In this document: positions 1 through 13,318 of the stretch, piece after piece
Layout of the letters: each line of letters begins with the position of its first letter
Numbering within the stretch: position 1 is the stretch's first letter
NCBI RefSeq assembly: GCF_020085105.1
Contig: NC_058063.1
Span: 8,211,422-8,275,421 of the forward strand
Source: Siniperca chuatsi
Taxonomy: Eukaryota > Chordata > Actinopteri > Centrarchiformes > Sinipercidae
Length of the DNA: 64,000 nucleotides
Reading direction: 5' to 3'
Notes under the pieces: model-generated
What the model was told of the DNA's origin: nothing
What the model saw: the letters and a program-made list of their open reading frames with translations, nothing else
The model's database searches: none
Position numbers and translations under genes: made by a program

Positions 1-1212
1 GTGGTGTAGTTTTCTTTTTTTATTTCCTTTGCTATGTTTTTTTATAATCTGTCTTTATCTTACCTCTTTTTTCTCCCATGGGAATAAAAGCAGTGTTATC
101 TTTTCTCAAAAGACCCTCTAAAAACCCACTGAATTACTAAAAATACATTTTCACTAAGCTTAAAACAAGGCTGTTTTTACTAGTTGCATGAAAAGTTGAC
201 ATTTTGGAGATACATTGTTTTGACTGGACAACGACGATTGTCCAAAGTGTAGTCATCATGACGGTAGGTTGTGTGAGTGCATGTGTGTGCGTGTGTGTCA
301 GACAGAGAGGAAGAACAACAGGGAGACGGAAAGAAAGGCAGAGTATAAAGCATGAGATAAAGGCTGTCTAATTAATTTTCCCATGGAATATCACTTGCTA
401 TGCACACACAAACACACAGAGATCATAACGGTGCACTTTTGCCTCTGTCCTCCCTGTATATCTTCCCACCAACACACACACTCCTCGGTGTACTATACGT
501 GTCACAGTGACTTGAAGGAAGTGTGTGTATATGGACAAGAATGCAGGGGGTCCTATCACAATATACATCAATGAGAATAGACCGGCCTTTTACTTTTAAT
601 GTCATGCTTTCCTCATTCTCATTCTCTATGTTTAAGTTTCTAATTTTTACACACACACACACACACACATAAATCAGTTTGTTAACCATTGTCTCATCTG
701 CCCTTCACTCACCCGGGTACATACATAAATACTCCAATGCATACACACTTTCATATGCACATTGACACACACACCCTGCGCTGGCTCCCAGCTTGAGGCT
801 GTCAGGGTGTGTATGCTTCCTGCTGGTGATGATGTCATCAGAGGTGAACAATGAGGGAGGCCGGCGTACAAACACAGGAAGTGGTGTCCAGACCCCTGCC
901 CTGCACACACACACACACACACATACTCACACACACACATCATTCCAGCCACTCAACTTTACTCCCAATACATTAAGACTAATGCTTATATACCAACTCT
1001 CCCCTCCCCTCCTAATGGCACTTAGCATAGGTATATATACACTAAAGCAGAATCTACATATAGGTCTAAAAGATTTTTTAAAACTGCTTTTTTCAATACC
1101 AGTATGGCTAACTGTCTCTGTAAGTAACTCAATACAATCAAGAGCATTGCAGGACGATAAAATTCTGCTTGCAAATGTTTCTCTCCCTCTCTGTCTCTCA
1201 TTTCTCCTCCAG
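1..1212. other. Intron of hspa12b (left part of window)
   Basis: No coding exon found. The preceding hspa12b exon, expected to end with a conserved AAYL-type sequence, is not present. Contents are GT/CA-rich tracts at about 269-298, 649-669 and 904-949. Confidence 0.6.
904..949. repeat. (CA)n microsatellite
   Basis: CA-dinucleotide run with two interruptions, in the intron left of the first visible hspa12b exon. A further CA run is at 649-669. Confidence 0.95.
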
Positions 1213-1653
1213 GCCGGTCTGGTGTCTCCTGACTGTCCCGAGCAGCTCCTCATCGCTCTGGAACCCGAAGCTGCGTCCATTTACTGCCGTAAGCTCCACC
1301 TCCACCAGGTGATTGACCTGAGCTTACAGCCAGTCACAAACGGCATGGATCTGGAAGGGTCCCGGCCCTTCGACTCCAGCTTCAGACAAGGTAGTGAAGA
1401 GACAGAGAGAGAGAGAGAATGTGTGTGTGTGTACTTTTTTCTTTGTGCGTCTTCTTGTAGACTTTGTCATTAGCATAAGCATAAAACCGCACTTTGTTCC
1501 TGGAAATGTTGTTGTTTCATTTCACTTGGGAATTGTGGTCTTTTCAAAGGATGAACTGTGTTTGTGTGTGTGTGTGTGTAAGAAAGAGGGAGCACTGAGG
1601 GTAAAGATCTGACATCAGATACTGCTTGTGGTTTTGGTGAGGTTGTATGACTT

Positions 1654-1698
<45 letters not shown>

Positions 1699-2520
1699 GG
1701 TGTACACAGGTCATGTAGAGCAGGCAAACTACTTATTATATGAAAACAAAACTAGATTGTGAAATGTTCTATATCTTATATGTATTTTGTGGCAATATGG
1801 CAATGCTTTTCAATTAATTATTGAGAAGTTATTTCGGGTATCCAGGATAAATTTTCTGCACAGACAATATTAGGTAATTAGAGCATAATATGGGCATGAA
1901 ACTCTTCTGGTTGAATCATCAGTGCAAAAGATGAGAAGCTAGGAACAAAGGAACAAAGAACGATTTCAGGCTGGGAAAAAGGACATTGATGCATAACTCA
2001 GCAAACTGACATGCCGTCCAAAATCCCCTGCACAGGCCCACTTATACATATGCAGTCAGTGACACACACACAACTCACACACAAAGACACACACTAAACA
2101 CAGGATATTGTAATTGGAACAAGGTGCAGTGAGACTATGATCTCACCCCCTTCTGGCCTGTCATTCTCCCTCTCATTCACTCACATTAATTTTTCTTTCT
2201 TTTCCCTCTGTATTTCTAGCATTTTCTCCCTCTCTAACTTTCTTTTGCCGGGTCGTACACTTTGCAAGGACTCTGCAGACACAGACCACCACACAAACAG
2301 ACAAACACTATTTACACACACACACAAACACACACACTTGGCATCACGGTCATGGTTTTTACTATCTTTAGCTTTTTTTCCACCTCATTTCGTCTCCAAA
2401 GATAGCACAGGGGGAGTCATTAATACACACACACACACACACATATATTTTCTTTTCTGCTGTTTCAAATTGTTGTAAATGGTTTCCAGACTTGCATTTT
2501 ATTCATCACCCCCATACAAA

Positions 2521-2558
<38 letters not shown>

Positions 2559-4123
2559 GACACACATACATTACCTTCTGTATCATTCAGGGCCTTAAAA
2601 CAACTTTACTTGTACTTGCTTTCAAGGCATTGTAATCATTGTTGCTCAATAAGTCTATAATCTTTATAGTCAATCTTTCTTTTTATTTTTGTATTTTCTT
2701 ATCCTGCCACAAATCTCTTGTTAAAATTGTTGTGGTGTGTAGCAGGCTACTCATGGGGTTTGAGGGGACCTAATAAAAAACACTTTTATCTAAATAATAC
2801 CAACACTTCACCCGAGACTGTCTAACCTATGACTTAGGACACACACACTTTTGCATCAGGACCACCTTCCCCACAACCCTGCCAAAAAGGTTGTATTATT
2901 AAAAGCAAGACAAAAATATTTCCCTTTTTCTAACGTCCTCTTTTCTCTTCTTTGATCTGTAACAATGTCTCATCTTAAAGCCATTATGCCTCATTTCATA
3001 GGTTCACTTGCACGTATGGAGGCATATAAGTGTATCTGCTCTGTCAAACAGGCTGTCAGGTATTTAGTATTTCTGTCAGCTGTGTTTGAGTGTGCTCTGT
3101 TTTTATTGGCCTCTATCCATGCTCTTGACCTGCCAGTCAGGGGATTTACATGTCTAGAGCAAAGAGAAAATTGAAATGTGAGAGCGTTCTTCATTTCCAA
3201 CAAATTGCTCCTGTCATGCAAAAACATTATGACTCTCGTTTTGGTATGTTTTTCTTGTTTTACTCAGATTGAAAGACTTTATACTATTCATTGGGTAAAT
3301 GTCATGATCTCACAGTTTATGAAACTTGTTTAAACCTCACTATATGTAGTATAAATGAAAAACATTCATCTTCATTACGTTGAAAGTGAGCCAGTTTGCA
3401 TTGAGTATTAGTTAAACACAAGCTGAAGTGTCTGACCCTACAGTGTGTTTATACAGAAAGACAAAAAATGTTTGAATGCAGGCAAAGCAGTGCAAGGTGG
3501 TGAAAGGTGGAGATGACTCTTGGGCTCACAGCTGGAGAGTTGATAAAAATGCTTACAAGAAGTCCTACTTCTGAAAATGTCGACAATATGACATTTAACT
3601 AACTATGATTCTCGAAACAAATACATAAATGTGGCACATTTGCAAGTAATCTAAAATGTGTCACCATCCCTCACTGGTCATAAATAAAGTCAAGAAAGAT
3701 GTCAACCAAAAGTGTCCGTCATAATGTCTGGCTTTGTGTTTTATATGATCAAACCTGTTGTACTATATATACAGCTTGACTGCTTATTTTCTCAGGCAAA
3801 CAATCAAACTTAGTAAAGTAAGGTAAAATTTCACCTTGCTTCCTGTCTGAACATAGTGAGAGGGAGCCATATGTAGAATATAACCATTATCTTTTGCCTC
3901 ACTGTGACTTTTGGAACTGAATTTAATGACGTGCGTGTGCAACAGAGATCACATCCAAATATCAAAGGTTTAAAAACTGAAGTATGTTGTGTACCTGTGT
4001 GTATTTAGCTTTGTGTGTGTGCTTGTTGCAGCGAGGGAGCAGTTGAGGCGATCCAGACACAGCAGGACCTTTCTGGTGGAGAGTGGAACCGGAGAGCTGT
4101 GGTCAGAGCTACAGACTGGTAAG

Positions 4124-4189
<66 letters not shown>

Positions 4190-6095
4190 AGAGAGACAGA
4201 CAGACCCCACATGTCAGGGATATTGATGATTTTGACTTTTAATCCCAGCAGGCTGACTATGAGAAGCAGACACACCTACTTTCTAATTTCTACTAACCCT
4301 CAATTTTTGACTTCCCCTTCCTGCATATCATCACTTCCCTCTGCAGTCACTGTGTTCTTTTTCAGTTCAGCATGGTTGCTGCATTCACCCACTATCTACA
4401 ATATCTACACTGTTTGCAGGGCCTATTTAAAATGGTGTATTGAAAAAAACAAATTGTGGCTTCAACCAAATTTTGCCCCTGGTTTGGTTCCTTAATATTT
4501 TGAGAAACAAGTTACCAGAATAGTCACAATTTGAAGAAAGTCATTAGAATAGGGTTGTGATGTTATAAGAATAAAATTATAATATTTTTTGAAAGGACTG
4601 AGGCTCAACCGGTTTGTACCCTGTAACTCTAAACTTTCAAACACAACTGTAACAACATTACAAACAACAAAATTCACAATCCAGAGTGAAGTCAAATTTG
4701 GCCTGGGATGATAAAATCCTACCCAGGGACAATCAAACTCACCCAGTTCTCCACCTTTACACACAGCCTTTTCTGTTTGTTGAACCATGACAACAATCTG
4801 GGGAGCCACGTACCGCTGCTGACCCTTTCTGCTCCCTTTCCTGTCCACACACACACACACACACACAGGAAGGACCCAGCCCATGGGACTCTCTGCCTCT
4901 GCGCTGTAAATAAACCAAAGGAGTAGAAACCCTATTTTATCCTCCTCCTCCTTGCATTTTCTTCTCTCATCCATCCCTACATTTATCATTTTTGTTGCTC
5001 GCACTTTTGCTCTTTCTCACTCACGCTCACACTACCTCACTCGTGTTTAGGGCGTGGTCAGCTAAACTCAGGGTAACTACGCCAAAACCAGCTCTTATCG
5101 CTGCGCATATCATAAACACACACGCAAACACACAGAGGGAGAGAGGGAAGCGCAGCAATCACAGATGCCTGGAGGTTGTTTGAGGGGCCGCTGGTTGAAG
5201 AGTTTCAGGGGAAACACACACACACACACACACACACACTGGAAATATGACATTTAGACATTCCACAAAAATGAAGACACATTATCATCCACAGTTTCCT
5301 CCTACAAATTTAAGAGAAACATCATGTTCTTGCAGTACTGTGTAAAATATTTCCTGGCCCTGAAATCAAACTGATAAGCAAGTTTTTCTTGTTTATCAAA
5401 AGTAACAGATTGTATGAACAAGCAAAATGTTTCTAGTATTAAGTAAGTAAGTATTAAAATTGTGTGTGTTTGCGCACTCTTTGTGCAGGTGACAGATATA
5501 TTGTTGCAGACTGCGGAGGAGGAACAGTTGACCTGACAGTCCATCAGATTGAGCAGCCACAGGGAACACTTAAAGAGCTCTACAAGGCTTCGGGTACAAA
5601 CTTTCACAATCTGCCTTTAACACAAAAATAACCAAATTTCCTACAGTTTTCAAAGCTGTATTTTTTCTTCCAGGCGGTCCGTACGGTGCCGTCGGAGTAG
5701 ACCTGGCCTTCGAAGCCATGCTGTGCCAGATCTTCGGTGAGGACTTCATTCAGAGCTTCAAAGCCAAGCGGCCAGCGGCCTGGGTGGACCTCACCATCGC
5801 ATTCGAGGCGAGGAAACGGACGGCGGCGCCGGGCAGGGCCAACGCCCTCAACATCTCCCTGCCTTTCTCTTTCATCGACTACTACAAGAAACACAGGGGG
5901 CAGAGTGTGGAGGCCGCCCTGAGGAGGAGCAAGTGAGTGTGGGCTGGGAGAGGTGTGAGTGTGTGTGTGTGTGTGTGTGTATGAGAGAGGGCTGAAAGGT
6001 GAGTGTGTGAGCAGTTTGATTAAACAATGGATTGATTTAGGCAACAGTAAGTAAGTAAGTTAGGTCTGTAACAGTAAAGATGCAAACTCTCTTTT

Positions 6096-6146
<51 letters not shown>

Positions 6147-8402
6147 AGTATGAACATAGTGAAGTGGTCATCACAGGGGATGCTGCGACTGACACAGGAA
6201 GCCATGAACGAGCTCTTCCAGCCCACCATCATCAATATTGTCAAACACATTGGTGAGAAACACACAAAGACACGTGTACAGACTGCAGGATTGAACACAT
6301 ACACACACTGACATGCATATTAATATATGCATAACAGTATACACAGATATTATATACAGTAGGCACTCAAAACAAATTATTACCTCTTTTCTCTTCTTTC
6401 CTTTATCCCATTATTTGGTTGCATTTAGTAAAATATACACAGAGATACCTTAAAATGGAGGTGCCACAGAAATGAGAATAGAATCCTAAGCAACTCTAAA
6501 ACACAAAAGGTTTATGGGTATAAGGAGATGCCAACAGACAAGTGCATCATACTTAAAGCAGCACTAATCAGTTTTTTTTTTTTACCGCTTGGGGGCAGAA
6601 CTCCAAAACAACATGAACATCACCTTGTGCTTGTTGACATATTATCACCTTTTAAAGTTGACATAGCTAACATGTTAGCAAACAGTTGCTTATTTACAGA
6701 TCCAACAGATGCAGAGCCAAGTCCAATGTTCACGCTCCTTTTAGCTCTGTTTTGGTCTCCACCAACTCTTGAAGATAATATCTGGCTCTTTAGCTGCTAA
6801 ATGCTCCACTATGTTCTCCAGCTAGTCGCTAACTTTGTCAGCTACTTGGTGCTGGGCAGGTACAGTGGGTCTTTGCAGCTGCCTGCTGCTGCTGGAAACA
6901 AGGTTGATAAGAGCGGTGAGACTGAACCAAAACAGTAAAGTTGTGGGCCCTAAAACCAAAACAATGAGCACAAAGAGGCTAAAACACTTGGTACAGCTGA
7001 AGGGAAGTACAGAGTTGGATGATAATTGTCTATGGATTAATCACTACGAGCGACTCCTTTGACATTAGTCATTTGATCCATTGTTAATATAGAAATTTTG
7101 CTTAGTGCAGCTTTAACTTACAGAGATAGGAGTTTGATTTGACTCCAAACCTCTGATCTCACAGGATGACAAGTTGCTAAAACTGTCCATTAAGTGAGCT
7201 ACTTCTGAGTCTGTGTCACTTAGATTACACATCCTAGTTTGCTTGTAAATGGGCAGTGTGAACCTCAATGGTACCAAATAAAAGGACAAAACTACAACAT
7301 AGTGCACTTTTCAACTACGGCTCAGCCTTGTCAAGACAAAACTAATGCAGAAAAATGGAGAGTGCCTGGTTTAAATCAGTCACATTCCAGTGGTATGTTC
7401 AAAACCAGTGGGCATTTAACTTTGCAGGCATTTGTTGGATCACCATAAGACAAAGAGTGAGAGGCACAAATAGGTAATGAAACATCAGTCATAGCTCACT
7501 TACTGTACTTCTCCTTCAGATCCTTCTTTTCCTTATTCACTTATTTTCCTCTCTTTTTTTTCACACAAACACAAAAACAAGCACTTTGCTCATACGCTCC
7601 AATGAAGTGAAATTATTATAAAGATTTTCCTCCTTTTTCTCCCCTGACAGAGGAGCTGATGGCAAGGCCTGAGGTGTCCGGTGTGCGTTTCCTCTTCCTG
7701 GTTGGTGGTTTTGCAGAGTCGCCCATGCTGCAGAAAGCAGTCCATAAAGCACTGGGGCGGACGTGTCGCATCATCATCCCCCACGATGTTGGACTGACCA
7801 TACTGAAGGGTGCCGTGCTCTTTGGGCTGGATCCCACTGTGGTGAGTGCTCAGGAATACCTGTTAGTCCCGGAGTAGCTCTTTGGTACAGCTGAAGGGAA
7901 CTGCAGAGTAACGCACTCTCTCCTACAGGTCAGAGTGCGTCGATGCCCGCTGACCTATGGCGTTGGCGTCTTGAACCGGTTCGTGGAGGGACGCCACCCT
8001 CGTGACAAACTCCTCATCAAGGAAGGTCGCGAGTGGTGCACCGACATCCTCGACCGCTTCGTCTCTGTCGACCAGTCGGTGGCTCTGGGCGAAGTCGTGA
8101 GACGGAGCTACACACCTGCTCGCCTGGGCCAGCGGAAGATCATCATCAACATCTACTGCAGCACGACGGACGACGTCACGTACATCTCCGACCCTGGAGT
8201 CAGGAAGTGCGGGACGATAACTTTAGACCTTCCAGAACCATTACCACTACCGGGAGCAGTGGGAGGAGCAGGAGGAGGAGGCCCAGAGAGAAGAGAGATC
8301 AGGGCGACCATGCAGTTTGGAGACACAGAGATCAAAGTCACAGCCGTTGACATCATGTCTAACCGCTCTGTCCGGGCTTCCATAGACTTCCTGTCTAACT
8401 GA
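1213..8402 (+). CDS. hspa12b: HSPA12-type HSP70 family protein, hspa12b-like (5' partial, 7 terminal coding exons)
   Basis: Coding exons by splice phase: 1213-1390, 4032-4118, 5489-5593, 5674-5932, 6149-6252, 7651-7841 and 7929-8402 (TGA stop). They join without a frame break into 465 aa. HSPA12 proteins are about 675-690 aa, so roughly 220 N-terminal residues lie left of the window. HSPA12 proteins are divergent cytosolic HSP70 relatives with an actin-like ATPase fold and no standard substrate-binding domain; HSPA12B is known from endothelium and vessel formation. Seen here are the phosphate-loop motif [12 protein letters not shown] (5489 exon), the family blocks [17 protein letters not shown] and [15 protein letters not shown] (5674 exon), the adenosine-side motif [11 protein letters not shown] (7651 exon), and [16 protein letters not shown]. 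The C-terminus, ending in [11 protein letters not shown], is closer to HSPA12B than to HSPA12A as I remember them. A Gly-rich linker precedes the last strand. Alternative: hspa12a or a fish-specific paralogue. Confidence 0.9.
1658..1696. repeat. (GT)n microsatellite
   Basis: Uninterrupted GT run in the hspa12b intron 1391-4031. Confidence 0.95.
2522..2554. repeat. (CA)n microsatellite
   Basis: Uninterrupted CA run in the hspa12b intron 1391-4031, followed by CAGA repeats. Confidence 0.95.
4126..4187. repeat. (GT)n microsatellite next to an hspa12b splice donor
   Basis: About 31 GT units beginning 7 bp after the donor GTAAGACT at 4119. Confidence 0.97.
5213..5239. repeat. (CA)n microsatellite
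   Basis: CA run in the hspa12b intron 4119-5488. Another short GT run is at 5959-5980. Confidence 0.95.
6100..6145. repeat. (GT)n microsatellite abutting an hspa12b splice acceptor
   Basis: About 23 GT units run into CAG at 6146-6148, the acceptor of the exon starting at 6149. Only a short CTTTTCTCT tract lies before the repeat. Confidence 0.97.
6553..7116. mobile_element. piggyBac-type non-autonomous element (TTAA target)
   Basis: The left end reads TTAA AGCAGCACTAA and the right end, reversed, reads TTAA AGCTGCACTAA. These are short inverted repeats each beginning at a TTAA, the obligatory piggyBac target. The 560-bp interior has no coding match. It lies in the hspa12b intron between the 6252 and 7651 exon edges. 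Confidence 0.7.
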
Positions 8403-9196
8403 GGAGGAGCAGGAAGTGGAGACGAGGACTGGAAAACACAGAAATAACTGATTCTAGGGATGATAATTTTAGAAAAAGCGGTACTTTGGGATTGGGCGAC
8501 ATGTTTCTTTGGAAAGAACAGGAACTTTCAGACATTTAGGCTTTACATTTACTCATTAGAGTAGAAAAATAATCGCGGGAGGAACATTTTTTAAAACTCT
8601 ACAGCCTTCACAAATTCATACTCCTCAACTGAAGGGTAGGGTGCCCTCTCTGTACAGAAAAGAAGAAATGAATTTGTCTGCCTTCTGGCTTCAGCGGAGA
8701 GTTTGTCATGTCACACCATGTAATGCTGTCACAGGCATTTCCTGCCCAGAAAATATTCAGAGGAACACTTGTGTGAACTCTGTGAAAGCTAATGCAAGCT
8801 GGTGGCCGAGTACACGTCCCTGCTGCAACGAACAGATACCTTCTAATAATTCAACCTGTCCGAGGGGTATTTCAACTTCTGTAGACAATTTGATTGTTAC
8901 CTAGAAAGACTCTACATAAGACATTATACTACTAGTAAAACTCACTCATCATAATTGTTAAATATGAAGACTGTTGCCTTTTCCCTCATGTAATGACTTA
9001 CACAGGGATATCTCACAAGTTCTGGTCTGATACCTCATTTAAATCATATTTCACTATCCATACATGAGATATTGATACAACTACCTGGACTGCAGCTTGT
9101 TTTTCTAATGTGACTATGATTGTGCGTTACCTAGTGGTGAAAAGACTGAACTACAAGCTGAAAATCCTCTTGGAAGATGAAAGCTCCTTGGATGCA

Positions 9197-9202
9197 TTAA
9201 AA
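9197..9202 (+). terminator. Candidate hspa12b poly(A) signal (ATTAAA)
   Basis: Common variant hexamer about 800 nt after the stop at 8402. A canonical AATAAA at 10023-10028 would give a 1.6-kb 3' UTR instead. Confidence 0.3.
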
Positions 9203-10207
9203 CACACTTAAGGGTCCTTCACTAGGAAGGACTGTGGCATTGTTGCTTCTTATAAAGTACATCACCATTCACATTCAGGTGTATGTGTATGTGACTTTTT
9301 TTTCTCCTTTGAAAATCAGGATAACAAGTTATTTTTCCAGATAATTTTTCACGCGTATACAAAAATGGGAAATTCAAACCAACCTGATGCAGCGGGAGCC
9401 TGTTGATTTGGTGAGAAACCTAGCTTTCACGTTTGACATGAAAACCTTAACTCACGGTTCACTTGCTAGCCTTTCCAGGTGCTCTCTCTCTCTCTCTCAG
9501 CAGAAAACAGTTTGCTCAGTTGTTATGGAGATGACTGAGTTGTCTTCACTAGACGTTACCACATGTTAAAACTTGACTGAAGTTCCATACAACTGAGCTA
9601 TCGTCGTAGCAACTGAGTAAACTCCATCAACTGAGCTCTGGAAAAGCTAACAAGTTGACTCAAGCTTCAATGTGTCACCCAACTGTAGTAAATCCAGCAA
9701 ATAGTCCATCTATTGAAAATTTGTTTTTAAATATACATAAAGTACCACACACGCAACCCCAAAAAAAAAAAAGAGGCTTTAACTTTCCCACCTGAAGATG
9801 TCACACTGTCACACCCTCTTTATGTGTTTGCTGTAATACTGTATTCATGTTTATGTTCACATAAAAGTATTAAGAATCGCTGTATCATGTTCAACATGTT
9901 GACCCAACCTTGTTTCTTTTGAGTTCTTTTCCAGTTACTGTGCAGGTTGCAAAATTATGTAACAAAGCATCATCCTTACATTATCCTAATTTTATGATTC
10001 ATGGCCATACATTTTACACTAAAATAAAAACACTTGTACCATTTTCCCCCCACAGCAATACAATGCTTTGCTTTTCCTATTTAAAGATGATCACCTGCCA
10101 CTGGTATGTTTACACATTATCAGGATTCAATCTATTGTCTCCACCCTTGACCAGATGTTTAAAATAACACACATATGGACAATCAGTAGTACGATTTCAG
10201 CTGTGAA

Positions 10208-10213
10208 TTTATT
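10208..10213 (-). terminator. Candidate cct7 poly(A) signal
   Basis: AATAAA on the minus strand, about 650 nt beyond the stop. A second AATAAA at 10292-10297 (minus) is an alternative. Confidence 0.45.
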
Positions 10214-10862
10214 GATAAGAATGGTCCGATAAATAGTTTAACACAGCGTAACCAATGAATGGTTCAGAACTGCTCGACAGCCTATCAGTGCTTTATTTTC
10301 CATGTTACATATCAGTTTGTCACATAACACAAAACCAGATTAGAAATTATGTTACAGCTCCTTCAGGTAAGAGAGGAAGTACTGACTTGGAGGGGACAGG
10401 AGTGTGTTTGTTTCAAAACCAAGGGGGAACTGCTTTCATTCTGCTTGTATTTCACTATCATTTCTCAGTGAAATGGCTACACGTGGAAAGATGCAGTGCT
10501 TGAAATGTTACACAGACGTTACCAAGCCAAAGTTTCAGTAAGAAAAAACAGGTGACAAAGAAAACACAATAAATGTCAGCCATCTTTGACAAAGTCTAAA
10601 GAATCTGTCTTGAAATTGCAAGATGAACTTTTCCCCCCTTGTTTTGTTTCACTACACCTTCCACTTGCAATGTGTGACTGGTTACAACACCTCATTTTAT
10701 CTAGAATTAAAATCCAAATACAGGTCAAACATGTCAAGGTACATTCAACACAATCTTTGTCTGCATCTATATTTCAACATAACATGACTGGTACTGAAGA
10801 CTCTTCTATCTGCATTTGGATTTTGATGCCAATTTAAAATGGGGTTTTCTTCTTGCTTCCCC

Positions 10863-13281
10863 TTAGTGAGCATGGGGTCTCCCGCGGCCTCTGCCCCTGC
10901 CAGCGCCACCTGGAGGTCCATCCATGCTGCTGCGTGGGTTTGTGATCGTCTCATCGACTGACAGGATGAGGCAGGCTGCCTCTGACGCCGCTGTCAGAGC
11001 ATTGATCCGCACAATGGAGGGCTCCCAGACGCAGGCAGTGAAGTTGTCTGCAATGTCCTCGTTGTTGATATCTACACCGTACCACATACCACCCTGCAGC
11101 GAGATGACAGATGAAGCACAGTTTCCTGTTCCACTTCTAAATCTGAAGGCCATAAAAGTGCCCTCATGCCATGTGCTTTATTCAAAGTGTTTTGTAGGAT
11201 TATGTAAGAATGTGTTTAATTTCCTACCTGTGCGTGTTTGGCACGTAGTTTGTTCAGGATGTTGGTGGCATCAAAGCCGGCGTTGTCACACAGCTGTCTC
11301 GGGATGACCTCCAGGGCCTTGGCGTACGCTCCGATCAGCAGCTGCTGTTTTCCAGGGATGGTCCTGGAATAATCCCGCAGGTACTTGGACAGCTCCATCT
11401 CTATGGCTCCTCCACCCGCTACAACGGAGTCATTCTGGAAAGGGGTTAAATACAAATTATACTAAATTGTACCAAATATTAAACATTTGTAAAATTTGAG
11501 TAAGTGATCTCTGTGTCTATGTGATGCACCCCTCTCCTGCTGGGTTCCCAAATCACATTCCTAGTTATCTACTCCCCCCCCCAAAAGTTAAAAAAACATC
11601 AGACTCCACCATGTACAACACAGCCTGATATCTCAACATTATGCCAAACATCCAGCAGTACCATGTGACGGTGGCACCACTAGCCTCACCAGTTAGTGAT
11701 GCTCGGGTCAGGGTCTTTTAATACCCGCACCCACCCCGAACCGTTATGAAAGCCAATCCGCAACGCAATGTTTCTCCAAGTTATTGATAGCTTTGAATGC
11801 TGCTTTGTAACCCGCCCAACCGAACCCATGATATTTTCTAGAAAGCTTACCCAAACCCTGCCGACCCGCGGGTTATGGGTCGACCCGTGCATCACTACTA
11901 CTCGCTTAAGGCAGTCGCATACAGAATAGAGAGCTGAGGTTTATGTTAACGGCGACAACCTTTAGCAGCTAATGCTATATAGCATTTGACTTTATACTTC
12001 AGAGTCCTGAATCTTTATAACAACTCCACACAATAAGTCATATAGGTGGAATGAACGGTAACACAGTGCTGTTAATTATTATATAACATTGTGTACTCCT
12101 AATAGCTACATGTAATTAGCCCTTTTGTACTCACTGGAAAACATGCACACACACACTCCATGTGTCAACTGACCTTGATGGCTCTGCGTACGATCATGAT
12201 GGCATCGTGTAGCGATCGCTCCGTCTCCTCTGTGAACTGTTCTGCTCCGCCCCTCAGGATGATGGTGCATGTCTTCGCCTTCGGGCAGCCCTTAAAGAAG
12301 TTAAACCTACAGACAGACATGGTGGGTGTGAGCTGTCATGGTGCGTGTAACAATGTTATTCTCTGAAGAGGACGGACAAAAGATTTTCACTCGTCCCTCT
12401 TACCTCTCTCCTCCAAGCTGGACCTCTTCGAAGAGTTCACACTGTCCCAGGACATTGTCTGTCAGGGCACCTACTGAGGTCTGGATGGAGCCACCGCAGG
12501 CCTGCAGGTCACATTTCACACAATCAGCATTGTTTAAGGTAATTGTAACATAAAAAAGCGTTTGTAACACACAATTGGACTCAAACAAAAAGCCCATTTT
12601 TACACTACTGAATTTTACATTCCTGTATAGATAATTTATAACACCGCTGGGGTGAGATAATAGTATAACTGCATATCTTAAAAATGGAGTAAAATGTAAT
12701 TTTCTGGAAAATACTAATTGAAAGACCAACCAAATAGTTTAAAGTCACATTTTCCTTTTCTTGTTAATTAAAAGTCTAATTTTAAAAACTTTTTTATTTT
12801 TATTTTTTACTGTAAAATCAATTTTAAGCATTTGTTTAACATTTTTGTTGGCCTTTCACAATATATATGTTGGCTATTTTCAGTGAGTCTGGTGTTAACA
12901 GCACCTGAAAGCCACAACTGTGATGCAAACATTCACTGACAGTCTGGCAGGTATTCTAGTCATCCAGCTTCATCCTTTAAGAATGCAGATGTATGGTTTA
13001 AAGACATGGGGTATTCAGTGTCTGTCTCTGTATGTGTCCTACCATCATGGTCCTCCTCAGATCCTCCTCCTGCACCCTGCCAGCACAGAACAGATCTCTG
13101 TCAGCGAAGTACTGGGTGGCCACATCACCGATGGGTAACTTGGACAAAACCACCTTGGCTCCTGACTGATAGATCTTCTCTAGTTTGTCGTACAGGATGT
13201 TCCACTCTGCGTCCACAATGGCCTGGTATTCCTGCAGAAAAGGGGAAAGAAGGTAAAAATTGGTTGGGGTTTTTTTTGGTT

Positions 13282-13318
<37 letters not shown>

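Larger units (their letters stand above)
1391..4031. other. hspa12b intron
   Basis: Starts GTAGTG and ends TTGCAG. Holds a GA tract and several GT/CA microsatellites; nothing else recognised. The following intron (4119-5488) is similar, with GT and CA tracts only. Confidence 0.8.
8403..10862. other. Convergent 3' UTR/intergenic region between hspa12b and cct7
   Basis: No coding signal. It should hold both 3' UTRs; candidate poly(A) hexamers are listed separately. A short CT tract is at 9482-9500. Confidence 0.7.

Noticed and set aside
927-1280. Minus-strand frame opposite the first hspa12b exon
   Set aside because: Antisense shadow of the coding exon.
793-1473. 226-codon plus-strand open frame
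   Set aside because: It runs through a CA repeat and intron sequence. Only 1213-1390 is coding, as an hspa12b exon; the rest is accidental.
4492-5004. 170-codon minus-strand open frame in an hspa12b intron
   Set aside because: Includes translated CA repeat (VCVCVC) and shows no domain.
10924-11307. Plus-strand frame across the end of cct7
   Set aside because: Antisense shadow of cct7 exons 11 and 12, crossing an intron.
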